DNA of 41,243 nucleotides. Origin: Synechococcales cyanobacterium C42_A2020_086 (GTDB lineage Bacteria > Cyanobacteriota > Cyanobacteriia > Elainellales > Elainellaceae). The DNA lies in the NCBI GenBank assembly GCA_015272325.1, contig JACYLU010000024.1:1-41243 (forward strand). Reading direction: 5' to 3'. The notes below the pieces were generated by a model, which was not told the DNA's origin, searched no databases, and saw nothing but the letters and a program-made list of their open reading frames with translations. Numbering within the stretch: position 1 is the first letter of the stretch; each line of letters opens with the position of its first letter. The position numbers and the translations under genes are program-made. Shown here piece after piece: positions 8,963 through 17,852 of the stretch.

Positions 8963-9931
8963 ATGATGCGATACCTCCAATCCAAGCTGCTGCCCTATGT
9001 GCGCTCGACGCTGCTGCCCTCTAAACCCGTGCAGCTTCTATTCAAAACGGGAATGAAATGGGGGCAAGACGGATGTCCCCAAATGGCAGCGGCTTTGTCG
9101 TATTTTGCTCTCTTTTCCCTGTTCCCGATGTTGCTGGTGATCGCCAGCATTCTCGGTTCCCTAATTGGTCCCAATACCGATGCGTTTATTTTTCTAAGGG
9201 GTGCCATTGAGCGGTTCCTGCCCCCTGAGGTGCACGATTTGGTCGAAGGAACGTTGCTAGCCCTCTACGAAAACAGCGTCGGAGCAGGGCTGATTGGTTT
9301 CGGATTTCTGCTGTGGACCTCGAGCGCCGTCTTTGGCATTCTCAGGCATTCTGTGAATCGCATTTGGCGATCGCCCGTTTGGGCTGGAGAAAATGGCTCC
9401 GTGCATCAGACGGTGCTGGTCTTTGTGTTGAACAAACTCTTTTCCTTTCTGCTGGTGCTGGGCACTGCCCTGCTGCTGCTAACGTCACTGCTCTCGAATA
9501 TTGTGATCCGGACCATTTTGGAGTTGGTAGCCAACTTTCAAGACACCTTCGCTTTTATTCAGGTTGATGAATTGCAGCTTACCCGAGGATTGCAGCTTAG
9601 CTCCTCGTTTTTGATCTTAGGCATCGCAACCGGCGTATTGTTCAAGATTTTGCCTTCGGCGCGGGTCTGCTGGGGGGATGTGTGGCTAGGGGCGCTGATT
9701 ACGACGCTGCTGCTGGTTGGATTGCAGCAGTTAGTCAGCAATAGCGTGATCACGATTGGTGCTCGCTTTCTTTCCTACGGGGTGATTGGCAGCGTCATGA
9801 TTCTCATGCTGTGGATTTTTCTCACCTGCCAAATTTTTCTGCTCGGCTGTGTCTTTTCCTATGTCTATGCGTATTCGTTTGGCAGCCGTCGAGGGACCCC
9901 CATGCCGCCTCTGAACCCAGTGCAGCCGTGA
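8963..9931 (+). CDS. YihY/BrkB family inner-membrane protein
   Basis: The 322-residue protein has about six hydrophobic segments and the family signatures MAAALSYFALFSLFPMLLVI near the N-terminus, then FGFLLWTSSAVFGILRHSVNRIW and SYGVIGSVMILMLWIFLTCQ. Members were once described as ribonuclease BN or serum-resistance proteins; both assignments are doubtful, and the family is best called a membrane protein of unknown transport or envelope role. It is convergent with the iron-sulfur membrane protein gene, with only 17 bp between their stops. No operon partner is visible. The ATG at 8963 (MMRYLQ) follows a region of weak purine content. The start could equally be the second Met codon. Confidence 0.88.
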   Translation: MMRYLQSKLLPYVRSTLLPSKPVQLLFKTGMKWGQDGCPQMAAALSYFALFSLFPMLLVIASILGSLIGPNTDAFIFLRGAIERFLPPEVHDLVEGTLLALYENSVGAGLIGFGFLLWTSSAVFGILRHSVNRIWRSPVWAGENGSVHQTVLVFVLNKLFSFLLVLGTALLLLTSLLSNIVIRTILELVANFQDTFAFIQVDELQLTRGLQLSSSFLILGIATGVLFKILPSARVCWGDVWLGALITTLLLVGLQQLVSNSVITIGARFLSYGVIGSVMILMLWIFLTCQIFLLGCVFSYVYAYSFGSRRGTPMPPLNPVQP

Positions 9932-9948
9932 GTATCAGCCCAGCTGTC

Positions 9949-12801
9949 CTAGGGTATCTTAGACAAACTTGGGGCAAGCGAACCTGAATGCACGACCCGC
10001 TGTAGCTGCCGGCTTTCCAACTCCAACACCCGCCGCGCAAAGTCCGGGTCGCGATCAAGCAAATCATCAAAGGCATCGACGGGAACCGTCAGGATCCGCG
10101 TGGGTTCGCTGTCTGCAAGGATGGTGTTTTCAGAAGCGCTATGGGTCAGAACTTCCAGTTCATCTAGCGTTTGTCCAGGGTGGAGCTGCTCGGTGCGCAC
10201 GCCGCCGGGAATCTGGTAGTAGATCGTGGCGTCGCCTTCGATCAGCAGCAGCAGTTCGCGGCAGGTGTCGCCTGCTTCCGTAATCACCTCTTTGGCAGCA
10301 TAGGTGCGGATCTCGGCCCGCTTCGCCAGTGCCAGCAATGTGTTCGTGTGCAGGAACTGGAAGAAATCACTGGTTGCCAGATAGACGAGCTTTTCTAGCA
10401 GGGGCAGGGCCGAAAGCGGTGGTTGAGACAGCACTAAAAGCTGATCGGCAATCTCTCGCACTAGCCCACTTGAGTTCTGTCGCAAATAGGTGGCTCGAGA
10501 CTGGGCCTGTTCGACATCAAGCTGAGCCATGAGATACAGTGCCGCCGCCTGCACCAGGGGATCGTAATGTTGCAGCAGCGCTTCTAGATGGCTCAGCACC
10601 TCTGGTCTCTCGGGAACCATGCCTGCGGCAGTGGGAGCAGATTGCATCAACCCTTGCCGGATCTCGGGCGGCAGCCGGTCGCGCCACGGCTCTTGCTGCA
10701 CCAGCTTCATTGCCACCTGGGGAGCGATCTGACGCAAAGACTGCCCGAGGGCGTTGCGGTTCAAATCTGGAGTATCCGCATTAGCCAGCATCTCCAGCAG
10801 CGTCTGCCCGATCAACTCCTGCTTGCGAGCCACCCGACTTTGCAAGAGCGCCCCAACCTGTGGCTGCAACGCTGGATGCTGCAAGGCCCGTTCGCAGGCT
10901 GCCCAATCAGTAAGCTGGGCCAGCAGGAAGTCGGCCTTCTGGTTGCTGCTGGTTTGGGCATCTAGCCCTCGCAAGGTCCAGTCTTCGTCTTGCGCTGTAA
11001 TCGAGTAGTTGCGTCGCAATGAGCGAAGATCTGCCGCATTTTGTGCAGCCGCATCGGCCGCTGTCAGATCCGGCTGGGTTTGGCGCAGCAGCAGCAGCCG
11101 TTCTAGAGATTTCTGGTAGCCGTTGAGGCGAATTTGGTTTTCCAGACTGCGCTGGCGGTTGGGATCAAGTAAGGCGGGGTCTTCAACGCCGAGTTCTTCG
11201 AGCACTTCCCGGTGTTCATCGTCGCTCATGCCCAGCTCTTGCCGCATCTGCTGCAAGACTTGCAAGCTGCTGGAATAGTTTACATAGCCTTCTTCGAGCG
11301 CCTCTCGCAGCACGCCTTTGTAAGCCTCGTGCCGTTTCTCGCGGGTAAACTCGGGCAGCACCTTCGCCAGCACATACACTTCATTAGTGTGTAGATCGTC
11401 TAGAGAACGCCCATCGAGATACTGCGAGACATCGAGCTGTAATCGTTCCAATTGCTTGCGAAAGCGATTGGCTAAATTCTCGCGTGAATAAAGCTCAGGG
11501 CTGCGTCGCCAAGTTTTGTGCAGCCACAGGGTACTCAAGAATACTAATCCTAAATCATAAACGTACTGCACCCAAATCGGAGTCAGCAAGATTAAAGGGC
11601 GCGCTGCAAAAATGAAAAAGAAATTGAAGACAAAAAAGGTGCAAATCGCAAAAATACGGTGGCGAACCAAATCGGAGTTCAGTTTGGAATAGTTCTGATA
11701 GCGAGATTTAGCATAGCGTTCGATGGTGTGCCCAACTGCGTAGCCAATGGCGGTGAATCCTCCCAACACCAGCGGCACAGCCACCAGTTTGGGAATCGGG
11801 ATTGGCTGCCCAAACAGATATAAGCCTGGATTCATCAGTGCTGCAAGCTGATTCGGATCGCGATTCCAGGCTCCGGAAAAGTAGTAATTCCAGTTGCCGG
11901 CATACAGATAGTAGTACACAAAATAGCCGATCACCAGACCGACATAGCCATAGCGGATCAGCGTTGTTTGCGGCTGATTCAGGCTGGTCCAGTAACTGCG
12001 CTCGGAATCGATATCAATACAGGGACTTTTGCAGGCAACACAGGCACTTTGCTCGCCGCCATCGGGCAATACGGTGCGGCACATAGACTGGGTAATTCGC
12101 TGCTCGCTCATGTGGGCTTTGCTGCCTAGCAAGCCTCCCGGTTCGCTGAAGATCGTCTGCACCGGAGCCATTGGGCAAAAATATTGACACCAGGATTTGC
12201 CGCTATAGAAATAGCCGACCGCAATCGCCGCGCCAATAGTGAACAACAGCCATAGCCCCAGCACCAGACGATCGGCATTGAAAAACAAAATCCGCCCGCA
12301 CAAGCCGACAAACAGCCAGCCGAACTGCAGATAGAGATAGTTGCGCCCCAGCCAGGAGTCGGGTTTAACCTTCGCTAGCTCGTAACGCACCGCCCCGGTT
12401 TTGGGATTCTCGCGCTTAAACTGCCGCTGCCAGCCCAATGCTCGCGGAATTTGCGACAGAAACGAAAGCGGGCAAATCCGCCGCCACAGCTCATGCCCAA
12501 ACACCAGCAGAATAAAAATTCCCGCCGGCACCACCGCGCCCCAAAACACCGTCGCCCCGATCGGATACGGCTCCTGCGGCAAACATTCGCCCTGTACCTG
12601 CACGCACTCTTCCGATAGCCGCAGCGGACTCCAAGGATGATCGGGCTGCGTTAGCGCCACGGTCCAGGGGTCGTAGAACAGTGAAGCAATCAGCAGCAGC
12701 CACCCCAGCGTCAGTATCCAGCGGATCCAGTGCATGCGACGCTCGGGGAATTGGGCAACCATGGGTCGATCGGGCTTCAGCGAAAATAACTCCTTTCCCA
12801 T
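9949..12801 (-). CDS. Polyferredoxin-like membrane iron-sulfur protein with C-terminal cyclic-nucleotide-binding domain
   Basis: From the chosen ATG the protein has 950 residues. The N-terminal half has several membrane spans and NapH/FixG/NosR-like cysteine motifs: RRICPLSFLSQIPR, SWCQYFCPMAPVQTIF (C-x3-CP), and a cytoplasmic ferredoxin-like cluster SACVACKSPCIDID preceded by another Cys in MCRTV. The middle is a long soluble helical region (DDEHREVLEELGVED and repeated helices). A cyclic-nucleotide-binding/CRP-type beta domain follows near residues 800-930 (ITEAGDTCRELLLLIEGDATIYY). The combination suggests membrane electron transfer tied to a sensory domain; that is inference. The open frame runs 120 codons further upstream, but that part overlaps the chlM start antiparallel and lacks family character. 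ATGs at 12801 and 12762 compete. The gene is divergent from chlM across 277 bp. Confidence 0.83.
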   Translation of the reverse strand: MGKELFSLKPDRPMVAQFPERRMHWIRWILTLGWLLLIASLFYDPWTVALTQPDHPWSPLRLSEECVQVQGECLPQEPYPIGATVFWGAVVPAGIFILLVFGHELWRRICPLSFLSQIPRALGWQRQFKRENPKTGAVRYELAKVKPDSWLGRNYLYLQFGWLFVGLCGRILFFNADRLVLGLWLLFTIGAAIAVGYFYSGKSWCQYFCPMAPVQTIFSEPGGLLGSKAHMSEQRITQSMCRTVLPDGGEQSACVACKSPCIDIDSERSYWTSLNQPQTTLIRYGYVGLVIGYFVYYYLYAGNWNYYFSGAWNRDPNQLAALMNPGLYLFGQPIPIPKLVAVPLVLGGFTAIGYAVGHTIERYAKSRYQNYSKLNSDLVRHRIFAICTFFVFNFFFIFAARPLILLTPIWVQYVYDLGLVFLSTLWLHKTWRRSPELYSRENLANRFRKQLERLQLDVSQYLDGRSLDDLHTNEVYVLAKVLPEFTREKRHEAYKGVLREALEEGYVNYSSSLQVLQQMRQELGMSDDEHREVLEELGVEDPALLDPNRQRSLENQIRLNGYQKSLERLLLLRQTQPDLTAADAAAQNAADLRSLRRNYSITAQDEDWTLRGLDAQTSSNQKADFLLAQLTDWAACERALQHPALQPQVGALLQSRVARKQELIGQTLLEMLANADTPDLNRNALGQSLRQIAPQVAMKLVQQEPWRDRLPPEIRQGLMQSAPTAAGMVPERPEVLSHLEALLQHYDPLVQAAALYLMAQLDVEQAQSRATYLRQNSSGLVREIADQLLVLSQPPLSALPLLEKLVYLATSDFFQFLHTNTLLALAKRAEIRTYAAKEVITEAGDTCRELLLLIEGDATIYYQIPGGVRTEQLHPGQTLDELEVLTHSASENTILADSEPTRILTVPVDAFDDLLDRDPDFARRVLELESRQLQRVVHSGSLAPSLSKIP

Positions 12802-13078
12802 CTTAGGGGGTCTGGCGGCGAAACAACGGTCGTCCGCTATAGCTGTTGTTTGGGAATCAAGATTGGAATTCTTGATTTTGGTTTCGGTCCTGAGGCTGAT
12901 GCTGGTCGGCATTCTCTGCGCCAAAAGACCCCAAATCGTACTACTATCGGGATACCCATCGCCTCCAATGCTTGATTGCGAGACACCACGCCGTTTCCAA
13001 TTGCGGCAGGTCGTCTGGGGATGGCGAAGGATCGCAACGGACAATGATGGATCATTACGGTTGGGACACGGTTTTTGC
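12802..13078. promoter_or_regulatory. Shared divergent promoter region of the iron-sulfur protein and chlM
   Basis: Two genes start outward from this 277-bp interval, so both promoters must lie here if the chosen starts are right. Open frames cross it on both strands but show no recognisable protein character. I did not identify specific -35/-10 boxes with confidence. Confidence 0.4.
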
Positions 13079-13768
13079 ATGACAGCCTTAAACGAAACAG
13101 ACGATAAAACGGTGGTTCGCGAGTATTTCAACGCCACTGGCTTCGACCGTTGGCGGCGCATCTATGGCGATGGCGACGTCAATAAAGTGCAGCTCGACAT
13201 TCGCAAAGGGCACCAGCAAACGGTCGATACCGTACTAGCGTGGCTGGAAGCCGATGGCAATTTGGAGGGGCTGACGCTGTGCGATGCGGGTTGCGGCGTT
13301 GGCAGCCTCAGTATTCCGCTGGCGCAGCGAGGAGTGCAGGTCTTTGCTAGCGATATTTCCGAAAAAATGGTGGGCGAAGCCAAAGAGCGGGCAGCACTGC
13401 TGGGCACGAGCAATAACCCTACCTTTGCCGTGCAGGATTTGGAGACCCTGAGCGGCACCTACCACACGGTGGTTTGCCTGGATGTGCTGATCCACTATCC
13501 CCAAGAGCAGGCTCAAGCCATGATTGCCCACCTTAGTCAGCTCGCCGAATCGCGGCTGCTGCTCAGCTTTGCCCCCAAAACCCTCGGCTACAGCCTGCTG
13601 AAGAAAATTGGCGATTTCTTTCCCGGTCCCAGTAAAGCCACCCGTGCCTATCTGCACCGCGAAGCCGATATCGTGAACGCGCTGCAAGCCAGCGGCTGGA
13701 CGATTCAGCGACAAGCGATGACCAAGACCCGCTTCTACTTCTCGCGGCTACTGGAAGCAACTCGTTAG
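13079..13768 (+). CDS. chlM: Mg-protoporphyrin IX methyltransferase
   Basis: The 229-residue protein methylates the propionate of Mg-protoporphyrin IX with S-adenosylmethionine in chlorophyll synthesis. The N-terminal part VVREYFNATGFDRWRRIYGD (residues about 12-31) is highly characteristic of ChlM/BchM. The SAM-binding motif is LCDAGCGVGSLSIPLA (D69 to G75), followed by the acidic strand VFASDISEKMV. The C-terminal region includes SRLLLSFAPKT and AYLHREADI, also family-typical. The frame is open upstream to 12734, but the conserved protein begins at the ATG at 13079 (MTALNETDDKTVV), which I use. It probably reads through into the next small gene 19 bp downstream. Confidence 0.95.
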   Translation: MTALNETDDKTVVREYFNATGFDRWRRIYGDGDVNKVQLDIRKGHQQTVDTVLAWLEADGNLEGLTLCDAGCGVGSLSIPLAQRGVQVFASDISEKMVGEAKERAALLGTSNNPTFAVQDLETLSGTYHTVVCLDVLIHYPQEQAQAMIAHLSQLAESRLLLSFAPKTLGYSLLKKIGDFFPGPSKATRAYLHREADIVNALQASGWTIQRQAMTKTRFYFSRLLEATR

Positions 13769-13787
13769 GTGTAGTCCCGATCTGCCT

Positions 13788-14243
13788 ATGATACGACTGG
13801 GCAAACTAGCGACTCGTCTGGCGCTGGGCTTGGGGCTACTGGTGACGATCGTGCATACCCTTGAACTGCTCGATCCCCGCACCTCGCCCGAAGACCGGCA
13901 AGAAGCCATTCCGAACCTGATCGGGGTGGGGGTGCCGCTGACAGGGCTGGGTGGTTGGCAACTGTGGCGCGAGCGGCGTCGGGCAGAGCAACAGGCTCAG
14001 GATTGCCTGCGTGCTACATTTTTCCAGATCCTACAGTCCACCCAGGGGCAGATCACTCCGCTGCAGTTCGCCATGGCCACCGGCCTCGACGGCAAAACCG
14101 CCAAAGCCTATCTGGACGCGCGAGCTTGTGAGTTCGATGCCCAGTATCACGTGACGCCGGAGGGCACAGTGTCCTACTATTTTGAACTAGCATTGGAAGC
14201 AGCGCCCTGCCCACCCGCCGAGCCAACTGTAGACTCTCCCTAG
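13788..14243 (+). CDS. Conserved small membrane protein with C-terminal helical domain
   Basis: The 151-residue protein has a hydrophobic N-terminal segment (LATRLALGLGLLVTIVHTLE), a second hydrophobic stretch around LIGVGVPLTGLGGWQLW, and then a basic RERRRAEQQ boundary. The soluble C-terminal part (about residues 70-135) includes QGQITPLQFAMATGLDGKTA, which looks like a small winged-helix-like module in which a 'sheltered residue' pattern recalls cyanobacterial proteins of unknown function. It lies 19 bp after chlM and 16 bp before a DUF423 gene, so the three are probably one operon. I do not recognise a function. Confidence 0.65.
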   Translation: MIRLGKLATRLALGLGLLVTIVHTLELLDPRTSPEDRQEAIPNLIGVGVPLTGLGGWQLWRERRRAEQQAQDCLRATFFQILQSTQGQITPLQFAMATGLDGKTAKAYLDARACEFDAQYHVTPEGTVSYYFELALEAAPCPPAEPTVDSP

Positions 14244-14259
14244 CTGAGAATGCAACGCT

Positions 14260-14646
14260 ATGATTCGCCTGTTTATTGCCACTGCCGCTGTCTTGGGCGG
14301 GCTATCGGTGGCTGCCGGAGCTTTTGCCTCCCATGCCCTCAAAGATAGACTCAGCGAGCGGTCGCTGGAGATTTTTGAGACGGCGGCTCGCTATCAGATG
14401 TATCATGCACTGGCCCTGCTGCTGGTGGCGCTGTTGCTGAGCCGAGCCGAGGTGGCCCAGCCGCTACTCATCACAACCGGCATTGCGTTTATTAGCGGGG
14501 TCGTGCTGTTTTGCGGCAGCCTCTATGCCTTAAGCCTGTCGGGAATCAAGGGGCTAGGGGCGGTTGCTCCTTTGGGCGGTGTGGCATTTTTGGTGGGTTG
14601 GGCTTGTCTGGCCATTGCTGCCTTTAGCCACAAATCACTAGGATGA
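14260..14646 (+). CDS. DUF423 family small membrane protein
   Basis: The 128-residue protein has four predicted membrane segments and the DUF423 (YgdD-like) signature: GAFASHALKDRLSERSLEIF followed by ARYQMYHALALLLVALL (residues about 21-60). The later spans read FISGVVLFCGSLYALSLSG and APLGGVAFLVGWACLAIAA. The family is widespread, with unknown function. It is the last gene of the chlM unit; a good terminator hairpin lies about 200 bp downstream. The ATG is unambiguous because conserved sequence starts within ten codons of it. Confidence 0.9.
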   Translation: MIRLFIATAAVLGGLSVAAGAFASHALKDRLSERSLEIFETAARYQMYHALALLLVALLLSRAEVAQPLLITTGIAFISGVVLFCGSLYALSLSGIKGLGAVAPLGGVAFLVGWACLAIAAFSHKSLG

Positions 14647-14842
14647 ACTGCTGTTTCCGCCGTACCACAGCAGCCACAGGCTGACGCCGAGCCAGCTGGA
14701 CTGACCTGCGAAAGGATTGCTGGGAAAATCGCTGGGAAATTGCCAGAAAAATTCTGTCGCTCGGGAAACTTTTGGCAGGAGAGACGTCTTAGAGAGTAAA
14801 GCCATCCAATGCCGGAGTGAGGAGTGAATCTAGCAGGTAAGT

Positions 14843-14882
14843 ATAGCCCATGGGATTCGAGTTCCGATGGGCTATTTGTTTG
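14843..14882 (+). terminator. Rho-independent terminator
   Basis: ATAGCCCAT (14843-14851) pairs perfectly with ATGGGCTAT (14867-14875) around a 15-base loop, followed by TTTGTTT. It would end the chlM unit or a small RNA starting in the preceding 200 bp. Confidence 0.75.
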
Positions 14883-14885
14883 CTT

Positions 14886-15205
14886 CAGATAGCCCAAGGA
14901 CGAAATATCAACGATATTTCAATATCAACGACCTAATGCTGCTGAAGATTCCGACGAGACAAGTTTGTTAAGGTCACTGGCGATAGGACAGAACCCACTG
15001 GATTACTCACTGAGTTCGCCTTCGCAAGAAACTTGAGTTTCGTCAGGACTGATCCAGAGAAACCATCAGGAAGGCTGTTGTGATGCAGTTTGAGGCTTGC
15101 CAGGTGATTCCGGCAGAGAGCGGAGCACCATCGGCAAATATCAGCGCCCTAATAGGTGTACCGATGCTCCAGAGGAAGCCAGCAGGAATCCGTAGCAGCG
15201 GTTTG
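14886..15205. other. Gene-less stretch
   Basis: About 320 bp between the terminator and the 3' end of the minus-strand membrane protein gene. A minus-strand frame of 63 codons (15043-15234) has no recognisable features and overlaps the neighbouring gene. A spaced direct repeat AATATCAACGA occurs at 14904-14914 and 14921-14931. Nothing else is seen. Confidence 0.4.
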
Positions 15206-16465
15206 TTACTTGTCCCAGAGAACCGTAAGGGCATGGTTGAGCTGGAGCGCTAGCATTTGAAACTCGCCTTCCTGCTGCAACTCGCGAATCTCGATTGCCT
15301 GATCAGGGGTGATTACCAACACCGCCGGAAATGGTTGCCTGACAAACAGTACCGCTTCGATAGCTGCGGTGGGAACTTGAGCAATCCGCTTGTTGTTGAG
15401 GCAAAACGTCAGCGTGTCGCGCGTGATGTAGAGGTGTTCTTCGCGGCTGAGCCGAGCTGCCTGGATCAGCAAAACGCTAGCTGCCAATCCTAGCCCTAGA
15501 AACATCCGCCAGCGCACCAGTGGAGCAGCTAGGCTGATGACCCAGACGTCGCTGAATCCCAAGACAAAGGCACCCCAGCCATGCAGCAGCCCGCCCCAGA
15601 TCAGCATTAGATTGGCAACGAGCAACGTAAAAAACAGAAAACCACATCGCTGAGCCAACTGCCGAAGCAAATGCCCGGTGCTGGAGAGCCGCCACTGCGA
15701 ATAAATGTGCCATTGCTGTGGGCTAGAGTGACACTGAATTGTGTTTGGAATTGGGTTTGGAATGTCTGCCAGCGTTGGGTCAGCGGATCGACCAGAGTAA
15801 CCCAGGGCTGCCGCAGCATAGGGACCGCATCCCTCACTGTCGAGCAGCACCACCGGCACGGCAAAGGCGCGAGCGGCTGACTTAGCCTGGTTCAATGCGT
15901 CTATCAGCGAACGACTTTCGTGAAACAAGAGCCGGGAGTGATCCTGCCGCTCTACATATACTTGCCAGACGCTACCCAGCACATCCCGAAACGCACCACC
16001 CCGAACCGAGGTTCGCTGGACCGAGAGTTGTGCCACCTCGACTCGGGCAAATTTCAAATAATCGCTGCTGCCGTCTTCTGCCTGCCGCTGCCACAGCACC
16101 CAGTCTCCGCGACAGACCAGCGACACGGATGCCCCCGCCCGCCCCCGCAAAAATTGCCCCTTAGCCAACTGATAATCGATAAACCACAGCAAAAAGCAGC
16201 CGATCAGGATCAGGCTGTTGTAAGCACGCAGGTAAAACGAAAGCAGCGACAGCAGGCAGAGCACCAGAAAGGCAAGCAGAGTCAGCAGCTCACTCTCGGC
16301 GGGCTTGCCCTCGATCAGCTCTGACCACATCAGATGCACAATCAGCTCGTACCAGAGCCGGAAGACCTTACGCAGCGCCACGACGGGCAGAATCAGGGCG
16401 GCATAGGGTCCTCGAATGGAGCGAAGCAGGCTGCCGCGAAGAATCACGGGCGTTGAGCGGGCCAC
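15206..16465 (-). CDS. Large conserved membrane protein of unknown function
   Basis: The 419-residue protein has an N-terminal pair of hydrophobic helices (about residues 60-100, LLTLLAFLVLCLLSLLSFYL and SLILIGCFLLWFIDY). A soluble domain rich in beta-type sequence follows (residues about 105-220). A second hydrophobic pair lies around 280-350 (FLFFTLLVANLMLIWGGLL and FLGLGLAASVLLIQAARL). The final cytoplasmic part, LYITRDTLTFCLNNKRIAQV, resembles a PH-like or membrane-protein accessory domain. I do not recognise a named family. Its neighbours, an L,D-transpeptidase gene on the same strand 109 bp upstream and an empty region downstream, give no strong functional hint; an envelope role is conceivable but is only inference from location. 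Confidence 0.65.
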   Translation of the reverse strand: MARSTPVILRGSLLRSIRGPYAALILPVVALRKVFRLWYELIVHLMWSELIEGKPAESELLTLLAFLVLCLLSLLSFYLRAYNSLILIGCFLLWFIDYQLAKGQFLRGRAGASVSLVCRGDWVLWQRQAEDGSSDYLKFARVEVAQLSVQRTSVRGGAFRDVLGSVWQVYVERQDHSRLLFHESRSLIDALNQAKSAARAFAVPVVLLDSEGCGPYAAAALGYSGRSADPTLADIPNPIPNTIQCHSSPQQWHIYSQWRLSSTGHLLRQLAQRCGFLFFTLLVANLMLIWGGLLHGWGAFVLGFSDVWVISLAAPLVRWRMFLGLGLAASVLLIQAARLSREEHLYITRDTLTFCLNNKRIAQVPTAAIEAVLFVRQPFPAVLVITPDQAIEIRELQQEGEFQMLALQLNHALTVLWDK

Positions 16466-16574
16466 GGGGTATCCTCTCTTTCAGCGACGGTACAAGCGAT
16501 GAGCAGTGGTCCAAGCCACTGGCCTAGCATGCCCAGCTTGGCACAGAAAGAGAGGAAAGCCCTACGTGCTGACC

Positions 16575-17510
16575 TTAGTTTTGCACCACAACGCGAGTGC
16601 CGATGGTCGCCCAATTGAACAGCCACGCCGCCTGCTCAACGGGGACATTGATGCAGCCGCTGCTCACCGGGCTGCCAAAGTTGTCGTGCCAGTAAGCTCC
16701 ATGAATCGCATAGCTGCCCGAAAAATACATCGTGTAGGGCACGTCAGGAATGTCGTAGGTTTCACCCTGCATGCGCGCGGTTCGATACTTGTTTTCGATG
16801 GCATAGACGCCTGTGGGCGTAATGTCTTCCATATTCGAAGCCCGCCCAGTTGACACGGTCACGGAAAAGACCGGCGTGTTTCCCTCCCAGGCAATCAGCC
16901 GTTGATCGGAAAGATCGATCTGGATCCACGCTTCCGAAGATTGCTTGAGATCCTCAACCCAGGCCGACACCCATTCGGCATTGTCGGGCAGCACGGGAGG
17001 TTTTGGTTCCCCCTCAACCCCAAACTCCGACGTGGCATCGGCGCTAATCAGCGTTCTGTCCTCTAGCCTCAGGTGAGACTCGTCCGCGGTCAGCTCATCT
17101 GCCGCATTGCCTACCCAAGGTGCTTCATCGACGGCAGCCGCCTCATAATCTATATTCGCTTCGCTGACGTCTTCGGCGTACTCGGTCCATTCCGTGGGGT
17201 ACTCCACCTCCGCGGGGTACTCCACCGACTGGGGAACCGCCAACCTATGCCAATCCTCGTTCAGCGCAGCCCCGCCCGCTTCCGGCTCAGAAAGATCAAC
17301 CGAGGCATAAGCCAGGGGTTCAGCAGAAGGTAGATGAAGGTCATGCCATTCGGCCGCCGCCAGTCCGCTATCTTGAGCAACCGCTGCTTCTGTCCATACC
17401 CCCCCTAGACTTGGGATTGCCCATACCATCGCCATAAGCGCCAGCGTCGTCATTGGGTGCTCTTGACCCTTCAGCAATCGCATCCGCCAGATCCACTGAA
17501 TGGGGACCAT
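16575..17510 (-). CDS. Exported L,D-transpeptidase (YkuD domain)
   Basis: The 311-residue protein carries a C-terminal YkuD catalytic domain. The segment IQIDLSDQRLIAWEGNTPVF opens it, and the active-site motif is HGAYWHDNFG then SSGCINV (H270, C286). Such enzymes form 3-3 peptidoglycan cross-links or attach proteins to the wall, outside the inner membrane. The N-terminus has a hydrophobic stretch, MTTLALMAMVWAIPSLGGVW, ending in VAQDS, consistent with a signal peptide. A long acidic, low-complexity linker follows, containing a duplicated VEYPAE/VEYPTE. The frame is open to 17588, but I chose the ATG at 17510 because AGGAG lies 10 bases upstream of it. It is divergent from acs. Confidence 0.88.
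   Translation of the reverse strand: MVPIQWIWRMRLLKGQEHPMTTLALMAMVWAIPSLGGVWTEAAVAQDSGLAAAEWHDLHLPSAEPLAYASVDLSEPEAGGAALNEDWHRLAVPQSVEYPAEVEYPTEWTEYAEDVSEANIDYEAAAVDEAPWVGNAADELTADESHLRLEDRTLISADATSEFGVEGEPKPPVLPDNAEWVSAWVEDLKQSSEAWIQIDLSDQRLIAWEGNTPVFSVTVSTGRASNMEDITPTGVYAIENKYRTARMQGETYDIPDVPYTMYFSGSYAIHGAYWHDNFGSPVSSGCINVPVEQAAWLFNWATIGTRVVVQN
17191..17226 (-). repeat. 18-bp in-frame tandem duplication inside the L,D-transpeptidase linker
   Basis: Positions 17191-17208 and 17209-17226 differ at one base (TCCGTGGGG versus TCCGCGGGG). The duplication adds six residues (VEYPAE / VEYPTE) to the disordered linker. Confidence 0.85.
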
Positions 17511-17852
17511 ATGTTCCAAACTCCTACAGCACAGCATCATCTTGAACCATTGGGATAGTGAAAACGTTGAAGAACGTCGATGGGTCAACTAGCCCGAATT
17601 GACCCTAAGACAATTTTCTATTTATAGAACAAAAAAACTAATTGGAATCAGTTTTCAGCGAGTTCTGGGTCAAGTTTTTAGCCCGGTTGCGTCACGAACT
17701 TACTCAGTTTCTGCCCCCGGCGGCCAGCAAACGTTGAGAATCCTAAAGTTTCGTGTGATCCGGCAGACAAGCTCCTACAGTTTTGCTCATGATCACTTAA
17801 GCGATACCTTGGCGGTATAGCCTCGTTTGTTTGGCGTCTATGATATCGACCT

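Noticed and set aside
12734-13078. A 115-codon N-terminal extension of ChlM, and on the other strand a 120-codon extension of the iron-sulfur protein
   Set aside because: Neither extension has family character and they overlap antiparallel; conserved sequence starts at 13079 and near 12801.
14800-14885. A Yfr1 small RNA gene on the minus strand (ACTCCTCACTC)
   Set aside because: The core differs from ACTCCTCACAC and no terminator hairpin with a T-run follows it on the minus strand.
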